In this document: one piece after another, positions 18,515 through 27,209 of the stretch
How the letters are laid out: the number at the start of each line of letters is the position of its first letter
Position numbering within the stretch: position 1 is the first letter of the stretch
Source: Marinifilum breve
Lineage (GTDB): Bacteria > Bacteroidota > Bacteroidia > Bacteroidales > Marinifilaceae
DNA length: 64,000 bases
Direction of reading: 5' to 3'
Assembly (NCBI RefSeq): GCF_003202155.1
Contig: NZ_QFLI01000001.1
Span: 806,001 to 870,000 of the forward strand
Program-made: the position numbers and the translations under genes
The notes under the pieces: model-generated
What the model was told of the DNA's origin: nothing
The model's database searches: none
Seen by the model: the letters and a program-made list of their open reading frames with translations, nothing else

Positions 18515-18834
18515 AAAATCTACCACTATACAAGTTTCATCTCAAAATATGGGTTTTGAAACAACCTATATTCCAACCATACAAGCACACAACAACGCTT
18601 GACTTACAACATTTTACTAAAGATGATTTGTTACATGGGTCTTCAGAAAAAAATCAAGAAATTTTATCCTATTCCTACACATTACATCAACCATCCCTCT
18701 CTAATTTTTTGATTTCTTTCTTCAAACTCCTTTCAGCCGCCTATTGCAACTATCAATTCTGAGAAGTGAAAAAGAAAGACGCAAAATACAAAAATGATGA
18801 GATTGTTGGGTTGTGAACTTCATTTTCCAAAAAA

Positions 18835-18985
18835 CACCCCCCTTAATCCCCCCTGAAAGGGGGACTTGGGCTGCTGCAATACTTAAGTGTTGTTTGTTGA
18901 TTTTATCTGTACTAAATTATTCCAAACAATATCTGATTATGGAGTTCTCCCCTTTCAAGGGGAGATGGCGACAGCCAGAGGGGTG
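18835..18985. repeat. GC-rich inverted repeat pair (REP-like) between susC and its regulator
   Basis: Two hairpin-forming arms of about 40 bases (18835-18876 and 18944-18985) face each other across ~67 bases. Arm 1 has CCCCCC-TGAA-AGGGGG and arm 2 has CTCCCCTT-TC-AAGGGGAG; both also carry the CACCCC / GGGGTG ends. They stand out strongly from the AT-rich surroundings. This looks like a dispersed REP-type element. Confidence 0.7.
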
Positions 18986-19165
18986 CAATTGAATAAATTT
19001 TCGCCTAGCTTCACCCTTTTGTCTGTCGGCATTTTCCCTAAGAGGGAAACACTCATTTAGAAACGTATGGAATTTATAATTAAACAATTCAATATTTGTG
19101 TATAAAGAGTAGCACTCAAGGTGAAGTTATCAATGAATGGTTGGAAAGTGGAAAAACCAGATCAA

Positions 19166-19211
19166 GTCAAGGGGTGACTATATACATCTTGTAAATCATT
19201 CACCCCTTGAC
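19166..19211 (-). terminator. 12 bp perfect stem-loop after the regulator gene
   Basis: Arms GTCAAGGGGTGA (19166-19177) and TCACCCCTTGAC (19200-19211), 22-base loop, 21 bases past the regulator stop. The following transcribed bases (TTGATCTGGTTTTTCC) are only moderately U-rich, so termination is likely but not certain. Confidence 0.55.
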
Positions 19212-19231
19212 TAGCATAAAGTTCATCCCCC

Positions 19232-22162
19232 CTAAAACTGAATCATAAACTCATTTAAATTATCACTCGATGAGAAATCCAATTTCTTTCTCAAGCGATA
19301 TCGATGCACCTCAACACTTCGAGGTGAAATATTCAACAAAGGTGCAATCTCTTTGGTGGTTAGGTTCATTTTTAAATAGGCACACAATCGCAAATCTTTT
19401 GGTGTAAGATCCGGATAATTCATTTTCAGACGATTGAAGAAATCAACGTGTGCCCTGTCGAAATGCTTCTCAAAAATCTCCCAATCATCTTGGTTATCAA
19501 TATTTTTATCAATTAGTTTTACTACCCTTTCCAGATATTTGGCAGGATATCTTTGTTTTAGTTCCTCTTTTTGCTTGAGAATTTCCTCCTTGATATCCAA
19601 TAAAACAGCATTTTTTCTGATAATAGACATGGTAGAGTTTGCCAATTCACTGCTTTTGTGAGAAAGTTCATTTCGAAGATTCTCATTTCGCAGCTTAATC
19701 ATTTTTTGATCGGCTTTTAATCGTTCTTCCTCCTGTTTTTCTATTAAAACCCGCTGCTGTTCTTTCTGATATATTGCTCTCTGCTTTCGGTAATACCTTC
19801 GAATTCCCAGTGGAACAAAAACAACCAAAATTAAACCTATCAGGGCAAAGGCAAAAAAGGCCCAGTTCGTTGCATACCAAGGTGGTTTAATCTCAAAAGG
19901 ATAAGACACAACCGGCAACGGATAGCCAAATTCATCCTGTCCTTTTAGCTTGAAGATATAATTCCCCCAAGGCAATCTTGAATACTGCTTTTCACTCCTG
20001 TCACTTGGCAGGGACCAATCTGTATCCAATCCTTCCAATTTGGTTTGAAAATGAATGGTTTTACCCGGCGAAACCAAGCTTGAATATCTAAAATGTATGG
20101 AATTGCCATTGTATGGAATCCCAATTTCAGCCCCTTCCAAATGAAGAGGTAAATGTTCTTCTCCTCTGGCTTGAGAGTTACTAAGTATCTCGCTGAAAAA
20201 TATATGTTTTTGGGAATTGTCCTGTATTATAGAATCTCCTTTAAACACGGCATACCCATTATCCAAACAAATTAAGGTTTCATTAGTTTTCAACAGAACA
20301 ATGTTTTCATTGTCCTCTACCAATCGATGGTTGCTTTCGGTAAGCAGAAACTCAACCTTCTTTGTAAATCCATCTTTCTCTTTAGCAAACAAGGCTAGTT
20401 TAGGAGGCTTTACAAACCAATATCCATTATTGTTTCCTTTAATGATTCTGTGGGAGGAAGTAAACTCACCTAAACTTTGATTCAATTTTTGGTAAGGGAG
20501 TATGGTATCTTTTAAATCATCGTAGGTATAAATTCCATTTTTCGATGTAAATACAATCCGGTTGTAAAATTCGAAAACATGAAATCCAAAATCGGAAGGC
20601 AATCCTTTATTCTTCCCATACTTTTGTACGATAAGCGGTTGACGAAAATCTTCACCAAAGCGCATTTTATAGATCTCCTTCTTGTGGGAATGATTCACCC
20701 ATATGTTCCCGAACGGATCGACAGAAATAAATCGTGAAGGTTCCTGAAAACCTCTCAGCCTTCTAAAAAAGGACCACATTCCTTTTTCATTTTTCTTAAA
20801 TAGCACCAAATTGGTGTATGTGCTTTGAATTAACAACTCGGTATTATTGGTCTCCAGCTTCTGAAAGTTATAAGCCCCACCAATTCTTGAGATTCGAATT
20901 AATTTGTTCCCCTCTATTCGAAAAGTTCCATTGTTGTGCCCGCAAAGCAACTGTCCATCTATCTCCTGAAGCGACCATACATGTCCGCTGCTTTCCGGAA
21001 GCAGCGTAAAATCTTTTAAACTCAGCCTTGTTACATCCTTACCGCCCCCCTTACATCTATAAACACCTTGATTGGTTCCCAGGTAGAAATCATTTTTATA
21101 AAGTACAGCAGCATTCACAACTCCTATATCGGCCTTTCTTTCCGTGATAAAGTGCAGAGGATAATTGAAATCTATACATGAAATGCCTTTGTTTAAAGCC
21201 AACCATAAGCGTCCTTGATCATCCAAACTCATTCCCAAAACCGTATTGTTCTGCAAATAATTTTGGGTATTTAAGTGAGCTAACACTTCACCATTCTCAT
21301 TAATTACATATACCCCATCCTGAATGGTACCAATGTAATAGTTCGTTCCATCATAAACCCCACGGTTAATCTCCTTTCCTGCCAGACTATCCTGAGCAGG
21401 ACAGTTCCAATTTTGAAACTTCCCATCTTTCCAAAGAGTTAATCCCTGCTTTATTGATCCCAACAAATAAGCATCATCCTTATAAGGAAGAAATACACGG
21501 GTAAAAGCTTTGTTTAGTATCTCACTCCCTGGGATTTCGTGAAGTTTTCCGCCCGAAAATTCAACCAGATTGTTCCTGGTTACCTGGGCAATGGTTTTGT
21601 TTCGTGCTTTAAGCAGAAATATAATCGGATTATCAAGCTTTTGAACGGTTAGCTTCGTGCCGTCAAAAGTAAATACTACAGAAAAAGACTGGAAGTGAAT
21701 TTTCCCATCTTCATCTTCAATAATTTTCCAAATATCTTCGTTGTGCAATTCAAAATCAACCAGAGAATTACTTAAGGAGGTATAATGCAACTGTCCTAAA
21801 TTGTCTTCCTCCCAATATCCAAACTCCTCGTAAGCTCCTACATAAATTCGCTGATTATTTGTTACCAGAACTGAGCGAACCTTTGTCTCGTTAGGCATTG
21901 GATAAAGATTCCAGTGTATGCCATCGAACTTTAACAATCCCGCATTATTCCCAATATACATTACTCCATTACTTGCCTGCGATACAGACCAGTTCTTGCT
22001 GTTGGCATTGTACTGCTCTTTGTTAAAATTGATCACATTCGCATACTGTAGGGCAAACAGTGAGTCAAACGATACAAAAAAAAACAGTAAGAGGGTCAAC
22101 AGCTTCACAAAAAATTTTGATCGCAACAAATTCTCAAGCTTTGTGAACAGAGGCTTTTCCAT
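19232..22162 (-). CDS. Membrane sensor-regulator: beta-propeller, Y_Y_Y domain, TM, LuxR-type HTH
   Basis: A 976-residue one-protein signalling regulator, started at the ATG at 22162 so that the first hydrophobic stretch (LLTLLLFFFVSFDSLFAL) lies near the N-terminus. A periplasmic two-bladed sensor follows: repeated reg_prop-type blades (about 30-640; NGVMYIGNNAGLLKFDG, DDQGRLWLALNKGIS), then a triple-tyrosine (Y_Y_Y) domain around 670-735 (HFRYSSL ... FKLKGQDEFG). A single membrane helix is at about 738-762, a long coiled coil at about 770-850, and a C-terminal LuxR-family helix-turn-helix at 915-970 (LTTKEIAPLLNISPRSVEVHRYRLRKKL). There is no kinase or receiver domain. It lies divergently free, directly upstream of susC, and is the expected glycan-responsive activator of the block. 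Confidence 0.93.
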   Translation of the reverse strand: MEKPLFTKLENLLRSKFFVKLLTLLLFFFVSFDSLFALQYANVINFNKEQYNANSKNWSVSQASNGVMYIGNNAGLLKFDGIHWNLYPMPNETKVRSVLVTNNQRIYVGAYEEFGYWEEDNLGQLHYTSLSNSLVDFELHNEDIWKIIEDEDGKIHFQSFSVVFTFDGTKLTVQKLDNPIIFLLKARNKTIAQVTRNNLVEFSGGKLHEIPGSEILNKAFTRVFLPYKDDAYLLGSIKQGLTLWKDGKFQNWNCPAQDSLAGKEINRGVYDGTNYYIGTIQDGVYVINENGEVLAHLNTQNYLQNNTVLGMSLDDQGRLWLALNKGISCIDFNYPLHFITERKADIGVVNAAVLYKNDFYLGTNQGVYRCKGGGKDVTRLSLKDFTLLPESSGHVWSLQEIDGQLLCGHNNGTFRIEGNKLIRISRIGGAYNFQKLETNNTELLIQSTYTNLVLFKKNEKGMWSFFRRLRGFQEPSRFISVDPFGNIWVNHSHKKEIYKMRFGEDFRQPLIVQKYGKNKGLPSDFGFHVFEFYNRIVFTSKNGIYTYDDLKDTILPYQKLNQSLGEFTSSHRIIKGNNNGYWFVKPPKLALFAKEKDGFTKKVEFLLTESNHRLVEDNENIVLLKTNETLICLDNGYAVFKGDSIIQDNSQKHIFFSEILSNSQARGEEHLPLHLEGAEIGIPYNGNSIHFRYSSLVSPGKTIHFQTKLEGLDTDWSLPSDRSEKQYSRLPWGNYIFKLKGQDEFGYPLPVVSYPFEIKPPWYATNWAFFAFALIGLILVVFVPLGIRRYYRKQRAIYQKEQQRVLIEKQEEERLKADQKMIKLRNENLRNELSHKSSELANSTMSIIRKNAVLLDIKEEILKQKEELKQRYPAKYLERVVKLIDKNIDNQDDWEIFEKHFDRAHVDFFNRLKMNYPDLTPKDLRLCAYLKMNLTTKEIAPLLNISPRSVEVHRYRLRKKLDFSSSDNLNEFMIQF

Positions 22163-22738
22163 AAAGAAATAATGTAGACAGGTTAGTGTAAATAAAAGTT
22201 TGAACAAGCTAAGATAGCCAGATTTCTCGGATAAAACCGATTCCATACAGTTTTCAACTGTAGTACAAAAATGAAAAACTTTTTATAAATCTTATTATGC
22301 AATTGTGGGCTTTCATTAATCTATAAATTGATACGATTTCCAATTGCTTTATTCGTTTTAATTGTTTCATATGCCATTAAAACAAAACAAGGCCAAAATC
22401 ACCCATTAAACATAGATCGTTTCTTTAAGTATGTTAAACCCTGCTCTACTGATCGTTATTCGTGATTTTGCTCATAGGCTTACATTGAAAACACTACCCA
22501 TTAGCAGTATTAAAAGAAAATAATCTGCATGTACAAATCCCAAATGATTACACAATCACCTTGATACGAATCATTTGCCATTCCCCACTAAAACAAACAA
22601 GCTGAAGTGTTAAATAAAGTTAAATTCATGAAGATTGAAAAACTTGACACACTTGACAGGTTGGATTGTCATAACATTTATTTAACTTGGATTGTTCTTT
22701 ATGAACAGAAGACATAGATTGTCTTTTTTATAGTTAAC

Positions 22739-22816
22739 GAGATACCCTGGATCTTTTAAATACAGGTGAAACTTTGGCGAGCCGATCCTGCAAACAAAAG
22801 TTCCGAGGGTATTCTC
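22739..22816 (+). ncRNA. Candidate structured RNA with possible pseudoknot, upstream of HU-like gene 2
   Basis: A long closing stem is visible: GAGA-TACCCT-GGA (22739-22751) pairs with TCC-g-AGGGTA-t-TCTC (22802-22816), 13 bp with two single-base bulges. Inside it ACTTT (22771-22775) can pair with AAAGT (22797-22801), while CAGG (22763-22766) can pair with CCTG (22787-22790), crossing the first helix as in a pseudoknot. It ends about 70 bases before the HU-like ATG. I do not recognise a known riboswitch class. Confidence 0.35.
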
Positions 22817-22828
22817 TAGTTTTAAACC

Positions 22829-22870
22829 ATCGCAATTGTAACACAAATTACTTTAAAAAGCAATTGTGAT
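22829..22870 (+). promoter_or_regulatory. Stem-loop just ahead of HU-like gene 2
   Basis: Arms ATCGCAATTG (22829-22838) and CAATTGTGAT (22861-22870), 10 bp with one G-U pair and a 22-base AT-rich loop. It ends 16 bases before the ATG at 22887 and could affect ribosome access. The rest of the 22163-22738 gap is AT-rich with no gene I can support. Confidence 0.4.
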
Positions 22871-22886
22871 AAAAACTTATCTTATC

Positions 22887-23585
22887 ATGACAGTACGTTA
22901 TGGATTAGGTTTGAATCATCTGACCGAAGACCCGGGTGATTACCTGGCGGTTGTTACAGAATGTACAACTTCCAATGCTAAAAAAATCATGGAACGCATG
23001 ATGGGCAAGGGTTCTACCGTAACCAAAGCCGAAGGCTTATCGGTTATTGAAGAATTTGAATATGCCGTTGTGGAGGAAGTGAAGGAGGGAAATATTGTTT
23101 CCACTGATCTGTTTAGGATTAGTCCAAGCATTTCCGGAGTTTTTAAGGATGAGAATGATTCTTTCGATCCTTCTCGCCACAGCATTAAGCTGAACATCAG
23201 CCCGGGGCCTAGATTACAGGAAATCATCTCTAAAATTGAGTTGAAGAAGGTTGCAATAAGCACTGCTGAACCTGTGATTGAGAAATTCGTGGATTTAAAA
23301 GGCAAATCTGTGAACGAATCCTTCACTCCGGGACAGATGGCATCCATTCAAGGTTCATTTCTGAAGTTCGACGAAGAAGATACCAATCAGGGTGTATTCT
23401 TTATTGCTGCTGACGAGAGCGAAACCAGAGCAAGTGATTTCATTAAAAACAAACCATCTGAATTGATGTTTTTTGTTCCTGATGAATTAACAAGCGGAAA
23501 GTTTCAGTTGGAAGTAAGAACTATTCTTCACCATTCGAAAGTTTTGAAAAAAGCAAGATTATCGAATGATTTGAGTGCGAAGTAG
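22887..23585 (+). CDS. HU-like DNA-binding protein with C-terminal Ig-like domain (paralogue 2)
   Basis: A 232-residue paralogue of the gene at 2046-2741. I use the ATG at 22887 (MTVRYGLG), which lines up with MTVKYALN of paralogue 1, rather than the upstream GTG at 22866, which lies in the stem-loop. Residues 1-125 form the HU/IHF-like domain with the matching landmarks (GSTVTKAEGLSVIEEFEYAV, RISPSISGVF, HSIKLNISPG), and about 150-225 form the Ig-like domain (GSFLKFDEEDTNQGVFF, FFVPDELTSGKFQLEV). It is followed by an intrinsic terminator and then by an array of ~22-23 bp palindromes. Function beyond DNA binding is unknown. Confidence 0.85.
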   Translation: MTVRYGLGLNHLTEDPGDYLAVVTECTTSNAKKIMERMMGKGSTVTKAEGLSVIEEFEYAVVEEVKEGNIVSTDLFRISPSISGVFKDENDSFDPSRHSIKLNISPGPRLQEIISKIELKKVAISTAEPVIEKFVDLKGKSVNESFTPGQMASIQGSFLKFDEEDTNQGVFFIAADESETRASDFIKNKPSELMFFVPDELTSGKFQLEVRTILHHSKVLKKARLSNDLSAK

Positions 23586-23607
23586 TTCTTCTCAATTCAA
23601 CTTTTTA

Positions 23608-23639
23608 GAATGCCTGGTATGCACCGGGCATTCTTTTTT
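23608..23639 (+). terminator. Intrinsic terminator of HU-like gene 2
   Basis: GAATGCCTGG (23608-23617) pairs with CCGGGCATTC (23624-23633), one G-U pair, 6-base loop, followed by TTTTTT. It begins 23 bases after the stop codon and is the clearest rho-independent terminator in the window. Confidence 0.85.
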
Positions 23640-23655
23640 ACTACAAGCTAAACTT

Positions 23656-23792
23656 ACCCAAACTTCTTGGGCAGTACTACCCAAACACCTTGGGCAGTAC
23701 GAGTCAAACAACTTGGGCAGGCGAGTCAAACAGCTTGGGCAGTACTACCCAAACCTCTTGGGCGGGCGACTCAAGCAGCTTGAGTGTTTTTT
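23656..23792. repeat. Array of six 22-23 bp palindromic units after HU-like gene 2
   Basis: Units start at 23656, 23679, 23702, 23724, 23747 and 23769. The common form is ACCCAAAC-nn-CTTGGGC followed by AGTACT or GGCG; CCCAA and TTGGG (or TCAA and TTGG in variant units) form the arms. Unit 6 is a perfect ACTCAAG-CAG-CTTGAGT stem followed by TGTTTTTTG, so it may itself be a terminator. Units abut without unique spacers, so this is not a CRISPR. The period matches that of the array behind HU-like gene 1. Confidence 0.85.
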
Positions 23793-23839
23793 GTTGTGGA
23801 TTCTTTACATGTTGAGATAGCGAGATCTATTTTATTAAT

Positions 23840-24115
23840 TTATAGAGCCATAGAATATCCTACAATTCCTAAGAAGAAGAGTACCACTAATATATGCCCA
23901 ACAATTCCTACAACGGATTTAGCTGTTTTATTCTTTCTTATTTCAGGGATGCCTAATATTAGTCCGGCTATGCTGATCCCAAAAGCTATAGTGACACTCA
24001 AGGCAAGTGGAGTTGTGTTGTTTCCCAAGTGTAAATAGTCCCAAAATGTCGCAACTATAATTGTCAGAAGGATAATTAAAACACTAATTAGAAATAGGTT
24101 AAATGTTTTATTCAT
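23840..24115 (-). CDS. Small membrane protein, unknown
   Basis: A 91-residue protein with three predicted membrane helices (about 6-26, 37-57 and 68-89) and a short charged loop EIRKNKTAK between helices 2 and 3. The layout resembles small DUF-type membrane proteins of Bacteroidota, but I recognise no family. It stands alone between the palindrome array and repeat A copy 2. No function can be given. Confidence 0.6.
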   Translation of the reverse strand: MNKTFNLFLISVLIILLTIIVATFWDYLHLGNNTTPLALSVTIAFGISIAGLILGIPEIRKNKTAKSVVGIVGHILVVLFFLGIVGYSMAL

Positions 24116-24149
24116 TTGGTTTTTAATATTTTACCACTGCTAGTGTGAT

Positions 24150-24242
24150 TTGGCAGAAACTGTAATCAATTGCTGCCTTTATAATTTTTAATACTGGATT
24201 TGCGTGTTATTGCTTTCGCAAGACGCGAACTATAACTTTGCT
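24150..24242. repeat. Dispersed intergenic repeat A, copy 2
   Basis: Shares GGCAGAAACTGTAATCAATT, TGCTGCCTTTATAATTTTTAA and the GCAAGACGCGAAC end with copy 1 at 2913-3036. It lies between two minus-strand genes of unknown function. Confidence 0.7.
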
Positions 24243-24244
24243 CC

Positions 24245-24820
24245 TTAATTCCTATTCAAAATAAGTTTTACAAAAGCTTCTTTAAGAGATTTGGCAAAAT
24301 ACTCTTGTTTATCAACAATATCAAATGCTTTCCAAATCTCATTTTTCTTATTCAACACTAAATAAATATATCTATCCTCATACTCCCCTAAGTCAAGAAA
24401 TTCCACTTCCACATTATTTTCCAAATTATGCCAACTAAAGCGTTTAATCTCATTGGTCCAATTGATTACAATTTCCTTTTCTGACCAGAGCTGTTTAAAC
24501 TTCATCTTTCTTCCCTTCAAAAAGTTTGGATTTTCTAAGCAATAAGAAAAAAGGTCTTTTATTGATGTATTTAAGTCAATCTCAGCTAATAATCTAGAAA
24601 CTTTCCAATGGGCAAACTCTATCTCATTGGTCACATCAGTTAGCAAATAACTTTTTAGTTTGTAATGTGCATCATTTGGGGAATAATCAAAACTTAAAAG
24701 AAAATAGTAATTCTCCTGTCCTATCACCTTTTCTAACTCAATTGTTTTATATATCCACTCTTCAAATTGCAGGAGTTCTAATTTGTCGTCCAAAAAGTTA
24801 TTAACTTCTTCAAGTATCAT
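24245..24820 (-). CDS. Hypothetical cytoplasmic protein
   Basis: A 191-residue acidic protein with no signal peptide or membrane helix. Predicted mixed alpha/beta, with aromatic-rich segments (FEEWIYKTIELEKVIG, YYFLLSFDYSP, RYIYLVLNKKNEIWKAFDI). I do not recognise the family. Its position in a short run of unrelated small genes separated by repeats, next to an AbiC-like gene, is typical of a variable accessory region, but this gives no function. Confidence 0.65.
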   Translation of the reverse strand: MILEEVNNFLDDKLELLQFEEWIYKTIELEKVIGQENYYFLLSFDYSPNDAHYKLKSYLLTDVTNEIEFAHWKVSRLLAEIDLNTSIKDLFSYCLENPNFLKGRKMKFKQLWSEKEIVINWTNEIKRFSWHNLENNVEVEFLDLGEYEDRYIYLVLNKKNEIWKAFDIVDKQEYFAKSLKEAFVKLILNRN

Positions 24821-24909
24821 TATTCTATGTCTAAGTTCAGATTATTTAAAATAGAAGTGACTATGAGTTGTAAATTGGAACTTTTAGCTCCCACTAGTGC
24901 GAGTTTGTA

Positions 24910-25042
24910 GCTTTTAGCTCGTACTCTGCTTTAGCAGAAATTGGAATCAATTGCCGTTTTCAAGGATTTTATTAATGTATTTGCATTCTTATTGCATGCG
25001 CAAGGCACGAGCTACAAGCTCGCGCCAGCTATGGGTTTTCGT
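24910..25042. repeat. Dispersed intergenic repeat A, copy 3
   Basis: Contains AGCTCGTACTCTGCTTTAGC, AGAAATTGGAATCAATTGCC and the end CACGAGCTACAAGCTCGCGC, which forms an inverted repeat (GAGCT-ACA-AGCTC). It matches copy 1 most closely at both ends. Confidence 0.7.
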
Positions 25043-25045
25043 GTT

Positions 25046-25720
25046 TTAAAATTCAGCATAAATAAAACTTCCAATCCTAGTAATAAGATCCTGCTTTGCT
25101 TTTACATAGTTTTCCAAAGATGATTGTTCTATTAACATCTTTCCTCCTTGTTCACCAAGAAGTTTCATTGTTGACTCATATAGGTCTTCATATGATTTCA
25201 AAAAATCCTCATTGTCAAATAAATCTTTAAATAAATATTCAAGCTGTAAAAAACTATCAAGCTCGTTGGCAATTATAATCCAAACAATAATATCCTTTTC
25301 TTCTTTTTCCTTATTCTTTTTAGAGATAAAAGCTTTCACTATACCCAATGTATCAGGCTCCATTATGGACATCCTATGCATATCAGATGCAAATAAATTT
25401 AACTTATCAACTAATTTATTTAAAGCATCTTGTCTCATTTGATTTAATGTAATTCGCTTTTGAGTCTCAATTGCTTTTTCAGCTTTTAAATCTTCATTCT
25501 TCCCTAGCATATAAGTCAAGAAAATAATCGCTGTCGTAGATAGTAGTGTAAATAGTGGATTTAGAATTCCTCCAATATAATCTCCAAACTCATTACGTTT
25601 TGAAAGCTCAGAATTATGGTTGAAAAAAAATAGTGTCAATACATAGACTCCAATAATTATCACCAAAACTATTAGTATCCAAATCACTATTTTTTTAGGT
25701 AAAATTGATTTACTTTTCAT
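25046..25720 (-). CDS. AbiC-like (putAbiC) membrane protein, possible phage defence
   Basis: A 224-residue protein with two N-terminal membrane helices (about 10-31 and 47-70), the motif FGDYIGGILNPLFTLLS between them, and a cytoplasmic helical/coiled-coil domain for the rest. That 'F-G-D-x-x-G-x-x-N/L-x-L-F' motif followed by a second helix is typical of the putative phage abortive infection family PF16872. Members are usually somewhat longer. Abortive-infection activity is inferred from family naming and is weakly supported in general. It lies between repeat A copies 3 and 4 in an accessory stretch. Confidence 0.6.
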   Translation of the reverse strand: MKSKSILPKKIVIWILIVLVIIIGVYVLTLFFFNHNSELSKRNEFGDYIGGILNPLFTLLSTTAIIFLTYMLGKNEDLKAEKAIETQKRITLNQMRQDALNKLVDKLNLFASDMHRMSIMEPDTLGIVKAFISKKNKEKEEKDIIVWIIIANELDSFLQLEYLFKDLFDNEDFLKSYEDLYESTMKLLGEQGGKMLIEQSSLENYVKAKQDLITRIGSFIYAEF

Positions 25721-25831
25721 ATAATATCATTTAACTGGTAATACTCAAGCATGAAACACAATCTATTAGTTAGCTTAATAAAGTTGTGTTTATTTTTCTT
25801 TTATTTCTTTGCTTTATCAGTTCCCGACTGA

Positions 25832-25874
25832 CAGCTCGTACTCTGCTTTAGCAGAAATTGCAATTAATTGCTTT
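25832..25874. repeat. Dispersed intergenic repeat A, partial copy 4
   Basis: Holds ACAGCTCGTACTCTGCTTTA then GCAGAAATTGCAATTAATTG, nearly identical to the first half of copies 1 and 3; the second half is missing where the S41-type gene ends. Confidence 0.7.
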
Positions 25875-27130
25875 TATTGTTTCTTTATCCATTCCATAAC
25901 AGGATCAAGGCCAATTTTATAATCTTTAAAACTTGGCTCCATATAATAATCGGGAGCAAGAGTTTTTACATCTTCATCTGATCTCTTAAAATATTTGCTA
26001 GAGTAATTCACTCTCAGTTTAGAATTGGGAAGTCGAAAACTCTTCACCTCTCCAAAATGATTCGGTTTTCCTCCTGTCTCTTCCCCTACAAAAGTTGCCT
26101 TTGTTAATCGTTTACAATCCATCGCATTCAAAATTGCTGAAGAAAAGGTAGTTCTACCCAAAACCACATATAGGTTTATTTCAGGATTTTTATCTAAGAA
26201 CCTGGCAAGTTTTTCAATAAAGTAGGTTCCTTGTGAAGAGCTTCCTCCTCCATTAAACCTTATATCGAATACAATCTTCTGTATTGGTTTACTTTCTAGG
26301 GTTTCAAATACTTTGTCTTCAAATTCTTTAAATGATGGTAGCTTATTGGCATTTTTACCATTTCTATACTTTAATTCAAGCTCTTTGCTCCAGCACTTAT
26401 TGTACTGCAGATAATAAATATTGTCGCTGGCTTGATAGTTATCTACAAAAAAGACTCTTTCATTTTTGAAACAAAATGGCAATGAGTTAGGCAAGAACAT
26501 TTTTCTGTTCTGCCTATTCATCATGGCAGGTTTCATAATGTACTTTTTCGTATTCCCCTCTAAATCTTTAAGCCCAAGTTCTACCTTTTGTCCTTCTACA
26601 AATCCGAAGTAGTTTAAAACCTGAAGCAATGGAAAAAGCTTAGGAACTAAAAATTTTACCATTGCCTGATTGTCAACAGTAATTAATGTACTTAAACTAT
26701 CTTGAATGGTTTTAATCGATGTGCCATTTACAGATAGTATTTGATGCCCCAGTATTTCACTGTTTTCTTTCGTGGTATGCAAAACAAAAAGTCCTTCCTT
26801 AAACCAATACAAATGCAATGGCAATACTTGCTCTTTGTCTATAATTTCACCATAATTGACTCTTGTATGCGAATCTCCAAAACTTGCTATTACCTGTTGT
26901 AAGTTTAATGCTATTCCAAAATCATCAAGATTGTCTTTATTGGATTTTACCTGATTGAGAGCTTTGTAGTAATCATCCTTACTCTTTTCAGTGAAAAAGT
27001 TATAATGCTTCTCGGATAGTTCTTTTGCAAGATAATCTATGTCACTATCCCAGTCTACTTTTTTAATGTTTTGTGAATTACAAAATTGGAACAATAATAA
27101 TCCTAGAATTAGCAAGCTTAAGTTTTTCAT
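25874..27130 (-). CDS. Secreted S41-type (tail-specific) peptidase
   Basis: A 418-residue S41-family peptidase-like protein when started at the ATG at 27130, which places a signal peptide first (MKNLSLLILGLLLFQFCNSQ); the longer frame adds 28 unrelated residues. The N-terminal helical domain holds DSHTRVNYGE near 85; a PDZ-like region is around 110-190 (GHQILSVNGTSI). The catalytic domain has VFDIRFNGGGSS at about 260-275, where tail-specific proteases bind substrate, and the nucleophile Ser in GRTTFSSAILNA (about 320), then GEETGGKPNHFGE. Substrate unknown. It is transcribed toward repeat A copy 4 and is not linked to the glycan genes. Confidence 0.85.
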   Translation of the reverse strand: MKNLSLLILGLLLFQFCNSQNIKKVDWDSDIDYLAKELSEKHYNFFTEKSKDDYYKALNQVKSNKDNLDDFGIALNLQQVIASFGDSHTRVNYGEIIDKEQVLPLHLYWFKEGLFVLHTTKENSEILGHQILSVNGTSIKTIQDSLSTLITVDNQAMVKFLVPKLFPLLQVLNYFGFVEGQKVELGLKDLEGNTKKYIMKPAMMNRQNRKMFLPNSLPFCFKNERVFFVDNYQASDNIYYLQYNKCWSKELELKYRNGKNANKLPSFKEFEDKVFETLESKPIQKIVFDIRFNGGGSSSQGTYFIEKLARFLDKNPEINLYVVLGRTTFSSAILNAMDCKRLTKATFVGEETGGKPNHFGEVKSFRLPNSKLRVNYSSKYFKRSDEDVKTLAPDYYMEPSFKDYKIGLDPVMEWIKKQ

Positions 27131-27209
27131 TTGTGGTCGTTGTTTTATACTTGACTGAATAGCTTGAAACAATAGTCTTTCTATTTGTTTCTTAGCCTTC
27201 ATTTGAACT

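Noticed and set aside
23656-23792. CRISPR or VNTR coding for a peptide
   Set aside because: Units abut with 22-23 bp period and frameshift every unit, so neither spacers nor a stable reading frame exist.
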